From Terfezia claveryi (taxonomy: Eukaryota; Ascomycota; Pezizomycetes; Pezizales; Pezizaceae), in assembly GCA_015179025.1 (NCBI GenBank), contig WHUX01000545.1, positions 1 to 20,093 on the forward strand: DNA of 20,093 nucleotides. Reading direction: 5' to 3'. Made by a program: the position numbers and the translations under genes. The notes under the pieces are model-generated. The model searched no databases. It was not told the DNA's origin and was given only the letters and a program-made list of their open reading frames with translations. Shown one piece after another: positions 1 through 9,058 of the stretch. Position 1 is the first letter of the stretch, and each line of letters begins with the position of its first letter.

Positions 1-2
1 AG

Positions 3-690
3 GATAAAGCCTTGGACCAAGTCCAACCATACGTCCAAGACTCTGGTATCAAGTTAGCAGACGTTCCTGCACTATTCGCTATCCTCGATCGGGCGTTTGG
101 AGATCCAGACCCGGCAGGAACAGCAACAAGAGCCCTTCGGGCCTAAGACAACGAGGCAATAACCTCTCGACATATATGGCCGAATTCTCGAGGCTAGCAG
201 CAGAGGTACCATGGAACAACCAGGTAAAACTGGAACAGTTCGAAGAGGGCCTTAGTGTCAAGATCAAAAAGCACCTTATTCTGTCTCCAGCAAAAACTCT
301 TGAAGAACTTATTGACCTGGCCTCGCAGGTGGAACAAAGAACAGCCAGATTAGGGATGCAACAGGCCCGGAATCAACACCCCCAGCATCCATCATAGCCC
401 CGCCCCCAGAATCAGAATACCCAGAACCCACCTGACCCAGGTAAGGTGGCAGTACACCCTTCATGGTAGCTGGGGGAGCCACCCCAATGGACCTATCCTC
501 AGGAAGACCCCGACTCACTCAGGGGAAAGGGATCGCCGCCGCAACAATGGATTGTGCATCGTATGCGGCAAGGGGACCACTTCATCGCGGCATGTCCCCT
601 CCGCAAGAACCGATCCCTGGCCGCCATGCCATATCCGAATCAAGGATTGAAGAGGTTAAAGAATCGGGAAAAGGGGAGTTCCTTGCCTAG
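3..690 (+). pseudogene. gag: Gypsy-1 Gag remnant with CCHC zinc knuckle
   Basis: Three reading frames together give a recognisable Ty3/Gypsy Gag. Frame 3 (from base 3) ends in the typical AFGDPDP stretch. After a shift near 138-150, the frame holding 176-397 gives YMAEFSRLAAEVPWNN and EQFEEGLSVKIKKHL, the usual core of retrotransposon Gag (capsid-like, RNA-packaging). The frame from 463 gives GGATPMDLSSGR, the common linker before the knuckle. The knuckle lies at 555-595: CIVCGKG is in one frame, then HFIAAC in the next, so the CX2CX4HX4C motif is broken by what looks like loss of one G in the GGGG run at 571-575. No start codon is visible because the 5' end is outside the window. The evidence for Gag is good; the exact frameshift positions are inferred. 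Confidence 0.75.
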
Positions 691-731
691 TTACTGACAC
701 TAGTAAGGGACCTGCCTAGGGCCATTTATCT

Positions 732-1391
732 TTGTCTGCGTTTTCTTTGCCTGCACCTATGTCTGTTGATGAATCTCGCTTGTTTGGCAAGCATTTTGTA
801 GTACCAATAACTGTTAAATTCAATGGTAAAACAGTGGTAACATCAGCTCTCATAGATTGTGGTGCTTCGGGAATTGCATTCATTGATCAGACCTTCGTCA
901 GTAAAAATTCCATACTAACCTCCAAGTTAAAGACCCCCTGCCTTCTCGATGTCATTGATGGCCGCTCTATCTCTTCCGGGGCTATTACTAACCTCACATA
1001 CTTGCTTAGTACCATTGGAGACCACTCGGAAAGTCTCCAAATATTTGTGACCAAGCTCAAATACCCTATTGTTCTGGGGATCCCGTAGCTCCGAATGCAT
1101 GATGTCTCCATTAGCTTTGGCTCTTACACCTTGAATTTCAATAGTGGGTATTGTAAGAAGCACTGTGGTGCCCCAAGGACTGCCGTTAAAGGGCTGTGTG
1201 CTCTACCACCTCCAGTAGAAGACCCTAGCCAGATGGTCACTGAAACCCCCTCACCAAAACCCCTCTATATCAACTTCATTAGAGCTGGAGCTTTCGCCTA
1301 CCTCACTAGGAGGCACAAGCTTAAGGCGCATGCCCTCTCCATATATGACGTAAACCTGGAAATCAACAAGACAAGGTCTAAGGGGGAGTAG
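732..1391 (+). pseudogene. Gypsy-1 retropepsin (aspartic protease) part of Pol
   Basis: The reading frame contains ALIDCGASG, the D-S/C-G-A active-site motif of retroviral-type aspartic proteases, about 40 codons in. About 75 residues later comes PIVLGIP, followed by TAG at 1086 and then LRMHD. In this family that position reads as a Trp before L-R/K-x-H-N/D, so the stop is most simply a TGG to TAG change. The frame continues through a second TAG at 1389. The protease would have cut the Gag-Pol polyprotein inside virus-like particles. The first codon at 732 is TTG, so no true start is claimed. This is the middle of a polyprotein and runs in frame into the RT region. Confidence 0.8.
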
Positions 1392-2765
1392 AAATCCATG
1401 GTTCCAGACGAATACCACAAGTTCATTGACCTGTTCTCGGAAAAGGCTGCGGAGAAGCTCGCACCCCACCGACCATAGGACCACACTATCCCACTGATAG
1501 AAGGTAAAACTCCCCCCTATGGGCCCCTCTATGGAATGTCACATGTAGAGCTAGAAGCCTTGAAGAAGTACTTGGAAGAAAACCTCAACAAGAGCTTCAT
1601 TCGCCATAGCTCCTCACCAGCGGGTGCTCCAGTACTATTTGTGAAGAAATCGGACGGCTCCCTTCGGTTGTGTGTTGATTATCGTGGCCTGAACGAGATA
1701 ACGGTAAAAAATAGGTACCCCCTACCACTAATCCAGGAGACATTAGCCAGGCTTTCCAAGGCAAAGTGGTTCACCAAATTGGATTTAAGAGGAGCGTACA
1801 ACCTGGTACGGATTGCCGAGGGAGAGGAATGGAAAACAGCCTTCCGGACACAATATGGCCATTTTGAGTATAATGTGATACCTTTTGGCCTAACCAATGC
1901 ACTGGCCTCTTTCCAGCACTTTATTAATGATACCCTACGAGACTTCTTGGATGTTTTCTGCACGGCCTACCTTGACGATATCCTGATCAATTCATACACC
2001 CTGGCGGAGCACAAGGTCCATGTCCGACAAGTGCTGGAAAAACTGGAGCAAGCTAGATTGTACCTCAAGCCCGAGAAGTGGGAGTTTCATGTGCAGGAGG
2101 TCAGGTATCTGGGGTTGATCATCACTACGGAAGGTATTCGGATGGATCCTGCGAAGGTTGCCGCTGTCCAGGAATGGCAAATCCCAGCAAATCTCAAGGA
2201 CGTCCAAGCCTTCCTGAGGTTCGCCAACTTCTACCGACGGTTCATAATAGGGTATTCGAAGATTGTGGCCCCCCTCACAGCCCTGACCAAAAAAGACTGG
2301 CGCTTCGACTGGAGTCCAGAAGCCCAGTTGCCCTTCCAGAACCTCAAGGAAGCCTTCTGCTCCGCACCGATACTGGCCTATTTCAACCCTGACCAGGAAT
2401 GTGTCGTCGAAACTGATGCTTCCGACTATATTTCCGCGGGAATCCTGTCCCAGAACAACGAAAATAGCATCCTCCATCCAGTGGCTTACTTCTCGAAAAA
2501 GCACTCCTCGGCTGAGTGCAATTACGAGATCTATGACAAGGAGTTGATGGCCATTGTAAGGGCGTTTGAGGAGTGGAGGCCACATCTGGAGTCAGCTAAG
2601 GGGATTATCGAGGTATTATCTGATCACAAAAACCTTGAGTATTTCACAACCACCAAGCTGCTCAACCGACGGCAGGCTAGGTGGTCAGAATTCCTCTCTC
2701 TGTTCAACTTTAAGATTAGATACCATCCCGGAAAGGCTGGTGGCAAGCCTGATACGTTAACCTAG
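1392..2765 (+). pseudogene. Gypsy-1 reverse transcriptase and RNase H part of Pol
   Basis: This part is open for 409 codons from the Met at 1536 and continues the protease frame, with one TAG at 1476 in the spacer. Counting from that Met, the RT palm motifs are [12 protein letters not shown] (Asp83), [17 protein letters not shown] and AYLDDIL (Asp147, Asp148), so all three catalytic aspartates remain. The usual NAPASF motif reads NALASF, a Pro to Leu change explained by C to T. RNase H follows with [17 protein letters not shown] and SDHKNLEYF, ending in GGKPDTLT just before TAG at 2763. RT copies element RNA into cDNA and RNase H removes the RNA strand. RT and RNase H are the best preserved part of the element, but it cannot be read in frame with the integrase without passing a stop. 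Confidence 0.92.
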
Positions 2766-3976
2766 AGATCAGGAGATCTCCCTAAAGGGAGGGATGAAAG
2801 GCTAAAATACCAAAATCAGGTGGTATTGAAGCCCGAAAAGCTCGATCTGGCAGCTAATGTCTTAGCCGAAGCTGAAGCTGATGTGGAAGCTGATGCGGAA
2901 GCTGATGCGAAAGCTGAAGCTGAGGCCGATGCAGGAGCCAACCTCCGACAACTGGTGAGACAGGCATATGAGGACGACCCCCTGGCCAAGGAAATCACCA
3001 CTGCAGTGGATTCCGGCCAGCGCCGCCACCCCAAGATCTCCCTGGCCAAATGTACCGTCCAGGAGGGCCTCCTATACTACCGTGAATGGCTCAATATACC
3101 AGAAGGAGGAGGGTTAAGACTGAGACTGATTGAGGAGCACCACGACACCTTGGTGGTAGGTCACCCTGGAGTGGCCAAGACGTTAGAGCTTCTGTCTAGG
3201 GAGTATACTTGGATTGACCAGCGGAAGGACGTAGAGCGGTACATACGGAATTGCCATGTGTGCAAACGTGCAAAGCCTGTCCGCCACGCCCCATATGGCA
3301 CTCTGAAGCCCCTGGATATCCCGGATCGGCCCTGGCTGCACCTTACCATAGATTTTGTGATAGGATTGCTGGAAGACTCGGGGTTCAATGCCATCCTGAT
3401 GGTGGTAGACCGGTTGACAAAGATAAGGCATGTTGTACCTTGTTGGGATACCTGTTCTGCTCAGGAGCTGGCCAACCTCTACCTCAACAACGTGTTCCGG
3501 TACCACGGGCTCCCCGAATCCATTGTGTCCGACCGTGGCCCTCAGTTCACCTCAGACTTTTGGAGAGCATTCTGCGAGCTACTGGGGGTTAAAGTGCATT
3601 TGCCCACAGCATATCACCCCCAGACGGACGGCCAATCGGAGAGGATGAACGCCATTATGGAGCAATACCTGCAGGCCTTTGTCAATTACTAGTAGGCTAA
3701 CTGGGTTTCTTTGCTGGCCACCTGTGAGTTTGCCGCGAACAACTAGTTCTCAGAATCCTCCAAAACCTCGCCTTTCCTAGCTAACTATGGTTGGCACCCC
3801 CGGTTCGTGGATGCCCTGGCGCCCCTGTAAAAAGCCCACCCCCTAGCTAAGAAGTTTGCAGTTGAGATCGCTAAACTCCACCATACCCTGAAAGCCGAGC
3901 TAGGATATGCGCAAGCCAGGCAAGCTGAGTATGCCAATGGATCACGGCTGCCAGCCTCCAGATACCAGCCAGGGAC
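2766..3976 (+). pseudogene. Gypsy-1 integrase zinc-binding and catalytic domains
   Basis: The frame continues from RNase H and is open from 2820 to 3692 (290 codons). An Ala/Glu/Asp linker comes first. The H2C2 zinc-binding module follows: EEHHDTLVVGHPG, then NCHVCKRAK. The DDE catalytic core shows Asp in LTIDFVIG, Asp in VSDRGPQFTSDFW and Glu in TDGQSERMN, which is the expected D-D-35-E layout. After FVNY come two consecutive TAG codons (3690, 3693), then TAG at 3744 and TAA at 3828, each in a context that reads well as Gln in this family (CAG/CAA to TAG/TAA). The integrase inserts the cDNA into the chromosome. A shift into the next frame occurs near 3970-3985, inside a GGG run. Confidence 0.9.
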
Positions 3977-4399
3977 AAGGTGTGGCTCTCCAGCCGGCAC
4001 TTTCGGACAGAGCGGCCATCTCGCAAACTCGACCATAAGTTCTTGGGCCCATTCGAGGTGTTGGCCGCTGTGGGCACTCATGCCTATCGACTGAGGTTCC
4101 CCAAGGATATCAAACGCCACCCGGTTGTCTATGTCTCCGAGATCGAGCCCGCTATGGAGGACCCTCTTCCAGGACAGAAACACCCCCCACCCCCTCCCAT
4201 AGTTATCGAAGGTGAGGAGGAATGGGAGGTTGAGGAGGTACTAGACTCGCGGAAGAGGTATGGGCATTTGCAGTATATAGTCAAATAGCTGGGGAATAAG
4301 GAGGCTACTTGGCAACCCGCAGAGGACTTGGAGAATGCGCAGGATTTGGTTACCTTGTTCTACCAGCGATACCTCAGGAAGCCTCGCCCAGTTAAATGA
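3977..4399 (+). pseudogene. Gypsy-1 integrase C-terminus with chromodomain
   Basis: This is shifted one base from the upstream integrase frame, and begins KVWLSSRHFRT. The GPFEVLAAVGTHAYRL segment matches the conserved integrase C-terminal SH3-like fold. It is followed by HPVVYVSEIEPA and a Pro/acid linker. EEWEVEEVLDSR, YGHLQYIVK and NKEATWQPAEDLENA then form a chromodomain, which in chromoviruses steers insertion toward marked chromatin. TAG at 4286-4288 sits exactly where chromodomains have Trp (Y-x-V-K-W), so it is probably TGG to TAG and would remove one of the aromatic cage residues. The frame ends at TGA 4397-4399, which is probably the natural end of Pol. Confidence 0.85.
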
Positions 4400-4526
4400 T
4401 GTCAGACCTTTTGCACTCTTGTTGTTGTTTGGAGTTGGGGTTCTTGTTTCTACCCCTGTTGTTGTTTTCTGTGTTGATTTTGCCGGTTATCGTGCCCAGG
4501 CCTCCTAGTCGCTGGAGCTCCAGCCT

Positions 4527-4539
4527 AAAGGGGGAATAG
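4527..4539 (+). promoter_or_regulatory. Polypurine tract of Gypsy-1
   Basis: AAAGGGGGAATAG lies immediately before the LTR start TGTAAC. In LTR retrotransposons this purine run resists RNase H and primes plus-strand DNA synthesis, so its position fixes the left border of the 3' LTR. Confidence 0.75.
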
Positions 4540-4564
4540 TGTAACAACCGTGTGTTCAGTTGCT

Positions 4565-4634
4565 ATCACCTGCGATCGCAGGTGATGGGTCATTGCCATT
4601 GTTGTCTTTGTCATTACCTGCGATCGCAGGTGAT
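4565..4634. promoter_or_regulatory. Two direct copies of a 22-bp palindrome in the LTR U3 region
   Basis: Copy 1 at 4565-4586 is a perfect palindrome with half-site ATCACCTGCGA. Copy 2 at 4613-4634 differs by one base (ATTACC at the left arm). The copies lie 48 bp apart start to start and share flanking GATGGGTYATTG. They sit about 80-150 bp upstream of the TATA box, the usual place for activator or repressor sites in an LTR. Binding by a dimeric regulator is inference. Confidence 0.6.
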
Positions 4635-4711
4635 GGGTTATTGTTATCGTTACCTTGCTTGGCTTCCGAGATAGGGAAGCTTATTTCCCCCATTGTCCTA
4701 ACCAAGTTATG

Positions 4712-4720
4712 TATATATAG
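4712..4720 (+). promoter_or_regulatory. TATA box of the Gypsy-1 LTR promoter
   Basis: TATATATAG, in the context AAGTTATGTATATATAGAGC, lies inside the LTR downstream of the palindromes. Transcription of an LTR element normally starts 25-40 bp past such a box, which would place the U3/R border near 4745-4760. This is a sequence match only. Confidence 0.5.
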
Positions 4721-4962
4721 AGCCTGTCCCTCGTATTGTCGTTAGATTCCCATCCAACGTCTTGTATACCCAATACAGGACCTTGCTTCTCCCAGCGCTT
4801 GTGCACCTCCCTTGTGCACACCCTTATCCCATACAAACAACTCTGCAGTGCAGCAGCTGCCTCCCCTGACACACGCGGCAACTGCCTCCGCATGTCTCGT
4901 GTCCCCTGCCCTCTGCCTCCCTTGCCCTCGCCCCTGCCCCCATCCTAGCCTTTCCCCCTAGT

Positions 4963-4989
4963 CACATACGTAGCGTTCCTACGTATGTG
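4963..4989. repeat. 11-bp inverted repeat (hairpin) in the LTR
   Basis: CACATACGTAG, loop CGTTC, then CTACGTATGTG: the arms are perfect complements. It lies downstream of the probable transcription start, so it would be in the R/U5 RNA and could fold there. A role in RNA packaging, termination or priming is possible but not shown. Confidence 0.55.
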
Positions 4990-5059
4990 TGTGTTACCCT
5001 AGCCTTGCCCTTGCCCCGGCGTACCCCTTGGTCGCCTTGTCCCTAGAGCCGTCGTTACA

Positions 5060-5235
5060 CTATAATATAATAGTGGTAGTCTAATGAGAAATTTTTTTTT
5101 TATTAATATGCAAAATTGACCAAGCTCCCCTGTACAGACTAAACTATATTGAGGTGTCCCATTTGACCGCGTAATTTGAAAAAAAGTTGTTATTGATTAA
5201 TCGTGATGGTTAACATATCAGCTATCAATGCCTCG
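5060..5235. other. AT-rich spacer after the LTR
   Basis: It holds a T11 run near 5091-5101 and no convincing gene. The segments TTGACCAAGCTCCCCTGTAC and AGGTGTCCCATTTGACC look like material from a DNA-transposon end, but I find no matching inverted copy in this window. Confidence 0.4.
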
Positions 5236-5478
5236 TTATACTGAAAAAGCCCGAATCCAAGAACATCTTGATGATCTCAAGAGCGCAATTTTGTGTCCTA
5301 TTCGAACTACTGTAATTTGATCTTTACTTTCGAAAAGATCATCTTTTACCTGCTTATACCAAAGCACTTGCTTGCCTTTCATAACTTCAAGATTGTCCTC
5401 CATCCAGCTTATTAGATCTTCTGTTTCTTCTTTTTCCCATCTGTAAGATGTGGAAGAGGATGTGCTAACTTGCGACAT
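5236..5478 (-). CDS. Small ORF resembling a Myb/SANT-like domain, probably a fragment
   Basis: The ORF encodes 80 residues from an ATG at 5478. A Ser/Thr-rich start is followed by YRWEKEETEDLISWMEDN, LWYKQVKDDLFES and DQITVVRI. The spaced Trp residues and helix-rich, acidic pattern resemble Myb/SANT-like DNA-binding modules found at the start of many fungal transposon and hypothetical proteins. The last 15 or so residues look out of frame: the neighbouring frame gives LGFGLFQYNEAL, closer to what tends to follow such domains, so a frameshift near 5285 is likely. It lies outside the CACTA element and downstream of the Gypsy-1 LTR. The family assignment is from memory of the pattern and is weak; I cannot give a function. 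Confidence 0.4.
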   Translation of the reverse strand: MSQVSTSSSTSYRWEKEETEDLISWMEDNLEVMKGKQVLWYKQVKDDLFESKDQITVVRIGHKIALLRSSRCSWIRAFSV

Positions 5479-5577
5479 ATTTACTTGATAGAAGTTGTGG
5501 TATGGTACGATGTGGTGTAGTGTAGTGGGATGTTGTTTGTATAGATGATTAAGCCGTCAATAAAAATTTTTGATTTA

Positions 5578-5735
5578 CATTAGGAAAAAAAATTTGGCGT
5601 CCGGACGTAGCACCAAGCGTCCGGACGCTATTTTGCGTCCTGTGCGTCCTGTATGTCCGGACGCCCTACTGCGTCGCAACTCTGTCCTGACGACACCACT
5701 GCCACAGCTGCGTCGCGATAACCGTCCGGACGACA
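5578..5735. repeat. Left terminus and subterminal TCCGGA palindrome cluster
   Basis: Copies of the 12-bp palindrome GCGTCCGGACGC lie at 5597-5608 (last base changed), 5617-5628 (perfect), 5653-5664 (first two bases changed) and 5722-5733 (ends changed). Extra GCGTCC half-sites lie at 5635 and 5644. Plant CACTA elements carry such subterminal repeats as transposase-binding sites. The same motifs occur in inverted order at 13799-13894. Confidence 0.6.
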
Positions 5736-5966
5736 CCACAGCCCCCGCTGCATCGGAATACAATCCTGATGCCATTTGTCATGGCATTTGCATCGGACAC
5801 TAATTACGTGCAAGCATTTTGTCGGGCCATCTGTCTCTGTCTATGTTACTCCCTAGACGTCACGTATCTGATTTACGACATACATATTTGACTATATATT
5901 CTATTCAAGTTCTTGTATTGTTCTGCCAGCTATATCTTGATTATTCTTCTGCGAGCTACCAGGTTT
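5736..5966. other. 3' flank of the Plavaka transposase gene
   Basis: No independent gene is seen. The minus-strand frame beyond the TAG at 5967-5969 stays open for about 20 more codons, so the true stop may lie near 5906 if that TAG is a mutated Gln codon. The rest is the spacer to the subterminal repeats. Confidence 0.4.
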
Positions 5967-8902
5967 CTAGTTTCCATCATGAATATTATTCCATGTATGG
6001 AGATCAATATGGTTATTAATAATGTAAAGCTCTTGATTATGAATAGGGATGAGATGGGCCATGCCCTCTATGTCCGTAATTCTTATTACCTGATTCTTCT
6101 TCGGCAAGCCGACACGCACTATGCCCTCTGGGCCATCTGGCATCGATGACCTGACTACTGTCATTAGTGAAACATGTGCAAGGCGGTACGTATTGTTGTT
6201 TCCTACTCGCAGTTTGAACACGGAATTTAGTTGGGCAGGAACCCTGCCGTCAAGTCCACCAGGGGCTTTCCCTAGTGCGGACTTGCGCCGTCGAACGAAT
6301 ACCCAGTCATGTCTTTCATCTTGGTTTCGGAACTTACCTCCAGTGCACCGCAGATGGTGTAACATGTACCCATCATCATTGAATGTGGGAACCGCGACTT
6401 GGAGGGTATTAAATACCTCCACCGGAGTGTGTTGTAGACGTGTAACGTCGGATTCTAGGTCGGGGGACTGGGGGTAATTGCGTGCAAGAAAGGTACTTGT
6501 AAGACTGAATAGGTCAGGTAGCTGGTATAGTGTCTGCAATGTTTGCAGATTATGTATATCTTTTGTATTTATCGGCCCTTGCAACTTATGTCTGGTCTGG
6601 TCAGGAGCAGCTTCTCTCGGCAGATGTATACCCCATGTCATCGGATGAAGGATGGTTCGTATTTCGTTGGGTATATGGGGAAGCTCTGTGACCTATTGGG
6701 CAATATTCTTCTCGCGTATGGCGAAACTGTGTGCTCGCGTGTAGGTCTGAATCACTTGAGGTACTACATTGACATGATTGCTCCGCCGGTATCCATCCTT
6801 GAGAGGCTTATGTAAAACCTCACAGATATCTGTCGAAAATTGTGGCAGAGATCCATATTCCGCAATTTGATCTACAAAATGCGAAATCAAATGCATTTTT
6901 GGAAAATTGTAGTGCGCCCCACTGGTCAGCATGTCATGGACCAATTCCTCCACCTCTTCCTGTAGCTCCTGCTGTAGCTTCCGCCGTTTTGTTTAGGTCG
7001 CTAGACATGATTCATCTGATGCAAGCAGTCGGAGATATTCCATACGAAGGTCTTTCGATGCCAACGTTACTGCCGCTTTAGAGGACTTGGATACTCGAAA
7101 CCGAAGAAATAGTTCCTTGTATTTGTGGAAGTCCTCAAGATAATTCTTCATTGATTGGATTGTTCCCGAGGTGTGGACCTTGTACTGTGTAATTAGGATA
7201 AAGTCGGTGATATACCTAACACACAATATTGCCTTATGGCACGATGTTTTATGTCAGGTCATAAGAGCAGGGGCATCGGAGGTCCGACTGAGTGCAGCAG
7301 CAAATACTGCCAAAAGTACCCATAGTAGGTTCCGCATTTCTTTCCCTTGCCATTGGGAGACAGATCAGTATCCTTTGTTTGGTCTCGTAAACCCTGGGAA
7401 TAGTGGCAATCGGGACCAAATGTAATCGAAAACCGTAAGGCATCCGACGTGATCCAGGAATTCCTGGATCCATTTCATTAAGTGTTTTAGCATCCCCAGA
7501 TACAGTGTGTACAATGTATCCCCGCGAACAAGTGTATGGGGTTCGAGGTTGAGGACATGCCAAAGGGCATTGTTGATCTGCTTGACTCCGTCGGTTTGTA
7601 GTACGGCCTGGTTGGACTTGCGGTATGCAGTTGCATACCGGGAGTATTGCCGGGGGTTGTGTGGCATATCCGGGAGGTCTCCAAATTTATTTGGGGGGGC
7701 AATGCAAACTGGGCATCGATTGGTGAGAATGCCATGAATCATAACATTCTCCATGTGATTGGCCAACCAGGCAGAGAGTCTAGGTACACATTTGCGTACC
7801 TTCTCATCACAGCAGACCATTTCTATCTCTTCCTGACATCCTGCGTCGGCCAGAGGGCTGAGGATGGAACTCAGAATCTCATGCGTGACCTGGAAGGCGT
7901 CCAATTCCTGTGCTTTGACTAGGTTGCCAGGAATCTTGTCGAGATGCTTAGGGGAGATGGGTAATAGTGCAATTGGGATCCAAGCATTCATAGTTGGTTT
8001 ATTGCGTATGATGGACTTGATGTTCCCTATACTCATATATAGGGGCCACAATTTCTTGTCCCCAGAAAAGTTTGTAAGATTGGTCTAGTCCGATGCCAAA
8101 AGGACGGGGACCAGTGTAGACTCGACGGGAATGAGCTTCTGTAAGACGTAAGCAAGGAGCCATGGTAGGATAATTAGGGAACATACCTGTTGCTCCCACC
8201 ACCAGGTTGTGGTGTTCATCTCAGAATATATTCGGTCGTTATCCTTGTTAAATAACCTCACCGGTTCCCAGATCACATGGGTCACAAATGCTCTCTGCCG
8301 CAAGAGATATTTAATGCAATCTACTATGTTCTGATAGTAGAAATCAGACTTCGGACGTAACGCATATTGCATAGATCCTGTGGTCCACTTAGGATCCACA
8401 ACCATTTGGTCCATTTGCTTCCATAACGTGTACCCAGATTTGAACGAGACCTTTGACGTCGGACTGACACTGAGTGTGTTCAGCAATAAGTCATCACGGA
8501 AGAAACCGTCAATCCTGTACTTTGGAACCTTGCTAAGGGTGAAAAAGCGGGCAAGCATATAATTCCGTGCGTTGAGAAATAGATAGAGGTGATTGTACCT
8601 GGCTGAGTGCTGATTCACAAATGGATACTCGCGTACAGGCAGTCCAGCCTGATATCTGGCGGAAGGCTACCTAGTGACATCGGTGGTGTATGGACATCCG
8701 TCGGTAGGGGGGTCGGTAGCGGGGTCAGCAGTTCCGGGAATGGGTTCTGCATCAGACTTATTCCTGGAGTCTTCAACCTCATCCTGCTCCACCTCCTCAA
8801 GGCCGGGACCATCAATGTCATCCTCCTCAACCGGCGAAAAATGTTTGTCAAGTTCCTGTTCAAATTCATCAAATTCAGGAATGCCTCCATAAAACCCTTC
8901 AG

Positions 8903-8946
8903 CTTCAACAGTTAGATATCAGCAATGCTTCAGCAAGAAGCCTCAC
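8903..8946 (-). other. Predicted 44-nt intron of the Plavaka transposase gene
   Basis: On the minus strand the donor is GAAG|GTGAGG at 8946, the branch site is CTAAC 13 nt before the acceptor, and the acceptor is TTGAAG at 8903. Removing 44 nt joins the finger exon (phase 1) in frame with the acidic linker; unspliced, the frames do not match and a TGA follows. The intron is short but within the fungal range. Confidence 0.6.
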
Positions 8947-9058
8947 CTTCGTAGGTCAATCCTCTGCCTGGTTGTTCATCTGATTTTTCGAGGGAGGCCT
9001 CGGTTTGCTGCGGACCATAGGTTGGCCGACGTGCAGGAGGGGTGAATGTCTGTCCGAC

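Larger units (their letters stand above)
1..5059 (+). mobile_element. Gypsy-1: Ty3/Gypsy chromovirus LTR retrotransposon, 5' end outside the window
   Basis: The domain order on the plus strand is Gag, CCHC knuckle, aspartic protease, reverse transcriptase, RNase H, integrase, chromodomain, polypurine tract and 3' LTR. Protease-RT-RNase H-integrase order defines Ty3/Gypsy, and the C-terminal chromodomain places it among the chromoviruses. The 5' LTR, primer-binding site and gag start lie before base 1. Pol stays in one frame from about 732 to about 3975 but is cut by TAG/TAA codons at 1086, 1389, 1476, 2763, 3690, 3693, 3744 and 3828. Gag has several small frameshifts. The copy therefore looks non-autonomous. 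The base after the LTR begins CTATA, a possible target duplication whose partner is out of view. Confidence 0.9.
4540..5059 (+). repeat. 3' LTR of Gypsy-1 (about 520 bp)
   Basis: It starts TGTAACAACCG right after the polypurine tract and ends CGTCGTTACA, so the termini form the expected TG..CA inverted ends (TGTAAC/GTTACA). It contains two palindrome copies (4565-4586, 4613-4634), a TATA box (4712-4720), a C/T-rich stretch (about 4890-5040) and a hairpin (4963-4989). The matching 5' LTR is outside the window, so the borders rest on the polypurine tract and terminal symmetry only. Short ORFs read through it are not genes. Confidence 0.8.

Noticed and set aside
693..708. Palindrome-like TTACTGACACTAGTAA in Gypsy-1, similar to the TAGTGNCACTA sites at 14 kb
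   Set aside because: It is short and isolated, and lies in the gag-protease linker; probably chance.
1992..2585. 197-codon minus-strand ORF
   Set aside because: It is antisense to the well-supported Gypsy-1 RT/RNase H and shows no motif of its own.
4560..4948. Short ORFs in the LTR
   Set aside because: They lie in LTR promoter sequence and have simple, biased composition without motifs.
6121..6477. 118-codon plus-strand ORF
   Set aside because: It lies antisense to the clear C-terminal module of the Plavaka transposase.
7249..7563. 104-codon minus-strand ORF
   Set aside because: It overlaps the transposase in another frame; the conserved motifs are all in the other frame.
8615..8908. 97-codon minus-strand ORF beginning MKLKGFMEAF
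   Set aside because: It is a shifted frame of the acidic linker; the frame joined by the intron links the finger to the core and is preferred.
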